From Spiroplasma chinense (GTDB lineage: Bacteria > Bacillota_I > Bacilli_A > Mycoplasmatales > Mycoplasmataceae), in NCBI RefSeq assembly GCF_008086545.1, contig NZ_CP043026.1, forward strand, positions 930,001-994,000: 64,000 nucleotides of DNA, written 5' to 3'. Of the stretch, positions 63,475-64,000 are shown piece after piece. Both the position numbers and the translations under genes were made by a program. The notes beneath the pieces are model-generated. The model had not been told where the DNA came from. It did no database searches and saw only the letters and a program-made list of their open reading frames with translations. The stretch's first letter is position 1; every line of letters begins with the position of its first letter.

Positions 63475-64000
63475 TTATTCCTCTATTTTCCCAAATCGTC
63501 TATCGCGTAATTTGTATGAATTAATAGCCTTTTCAAACTCTTGTTCGTTAAAATCTGGTCAATAAGTTTTTGTAAAGTAAAACTCAGCATAAGCAGATTG
63601 AAGTAACATAAAGTTACTTAATCTCTGCTCTCCTCCAGTTCTGATTAATAAATCAATGTTTGGACTATTTTTTGTATATAAATTATCAAGTATTTCTTGA
63701 AAAGAAAAGTTATCTATATTTAAATTCTTATCTTCATACTTATTAAACACTATTTTGAAAGTATTTTCTAGTTCTTCATAACTTCCATAATCAAAGGCAA
63801 AGTTTACAAAGATTTCATTTAAATCTTTTGTGTTTTTTTCAATTTCCTCTAAAGTTTTTTTTGTCTCATTAGGTACTTTAGTGCGTCTCCCAACCCAATT
63901 TACACATATACCGTTTTCAATATATTTTTTTTCTTGCTTTTTATTAAAAGCTTCAACAGGAAAATCCATAAGTCATTTTACTTCTTTTTCGGGTCTATTT
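63475..64000 (-). CDS. uppS: Isoprenyl (undecaprenyl) diphosphate synthase, N-terminus beyond window
   Basis: Partial; the 5' end lies right of the window. Visible C-terminal part: ending of NRPEKEV, then FPVEAF, VNFAFDYGSYEELE (about one third), and IDLLIRTGGEQRLSNFMLLQSAYAEFYF, the family signature, with the conserved RTGGxxRLSNF. Condenses IPP units into polyprenyl diphosphate. First of the uppS-cdsA-dxr-rseP-polC chain. Confidence 0.93.

Noticed and set aside
1-64000. Apparent pseudogenes and frameshifts in dnaG, polC, Z1, glyS and others under the standard code
   Set aside because: All breaks are TGA codons; reading TGA as Trp restores full-length proteins, so this is genetic code 4.

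Overview
The window reads as chromosomal DNA of a wall-less mollicute that uses genetic code 4 (UGA = Trp). Almost every real gene is cut into pieces under the standard code and becomes one intact frame when TGA is read as Trp. DNA is strongly AT-rich. The best guess is Spiroplasma or a close Entomoplasmatales relative: a cytosine methyltransferase here closely resembles M.SssI of Spiroplasma as I remember it, MEP isoprenoid genes (dxr, ispH) are present, there is a full pyruvate dehydrogenase operon with lplA, and NadD is fused to a YqeK-type HD domain. No rRNA, tRNA or CRISPR array was seen.

Region 1 (1-11117, all minus strand) is a dense defence island. In transcription order it holds: C5 methyltransferase 3; then an HNH-protein / MORC-MutL GHKL ATPase / Z1 helicase operon; then an M.SssI-like methyltransferase overlapping an HNH nuclease; then C5 methyltransferase 1 coupled to a PD-(D/E)XK (DUF4420-like) nuclease that runs off the left edge. 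This resembles the MutL-Z1-DUF4420-AIPR (Mza-type) restriction/defence systems, with two extra HNH genes and three methylases. Two of the methylase genes share a promoter whose -35/-10 spacer is almost pure poly-A, which suggests ON/OFF switching.

Region 2 (11310-15723) has an ABC-2 exporter operon preceded by phased T-tracts, a divergent pair of small paralogous membrane proteins, and two lineage-specific proteins. Region 3 (16038-21997, plus) is lplA-pdhABCD. Region 4 (22026-25455, minus) holds a SAM methyltransferase, MTA/SAH nucleosidase, NadD-YqeK and a Cof-type HAD phosphatase.

Region 5 (25699-37535) is accessory: two overlapping small ORFs, a tandem lipoprotein duplication with a decaying third copy, a gene-free stretch with probable small RNAs, a single-chain ABC ATPase-permease, a 569-aa protein preceded by a strongly structured (pseudoknotted) region, a 786-aa lipoprotein, and several membrane proteins.

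Region 6 (37672-64000) is housekeeping: ispH (plus), then on the minus strand nif3, trmK, rpoD, dnaG, glyS, recO, era, two membrane proteins, cdd, dgkA, ybeY, a C39-peptidase peptide exporter, a nucleotidyltransferase-like gene, rimP, polC, rseP, dxr, cdsA and uppS. dxr, ispH and uppS together supply isoprenoid/polyprenyl precursors. The dnaG-rpoD block is the usual macromolecular-synthesis cluster.
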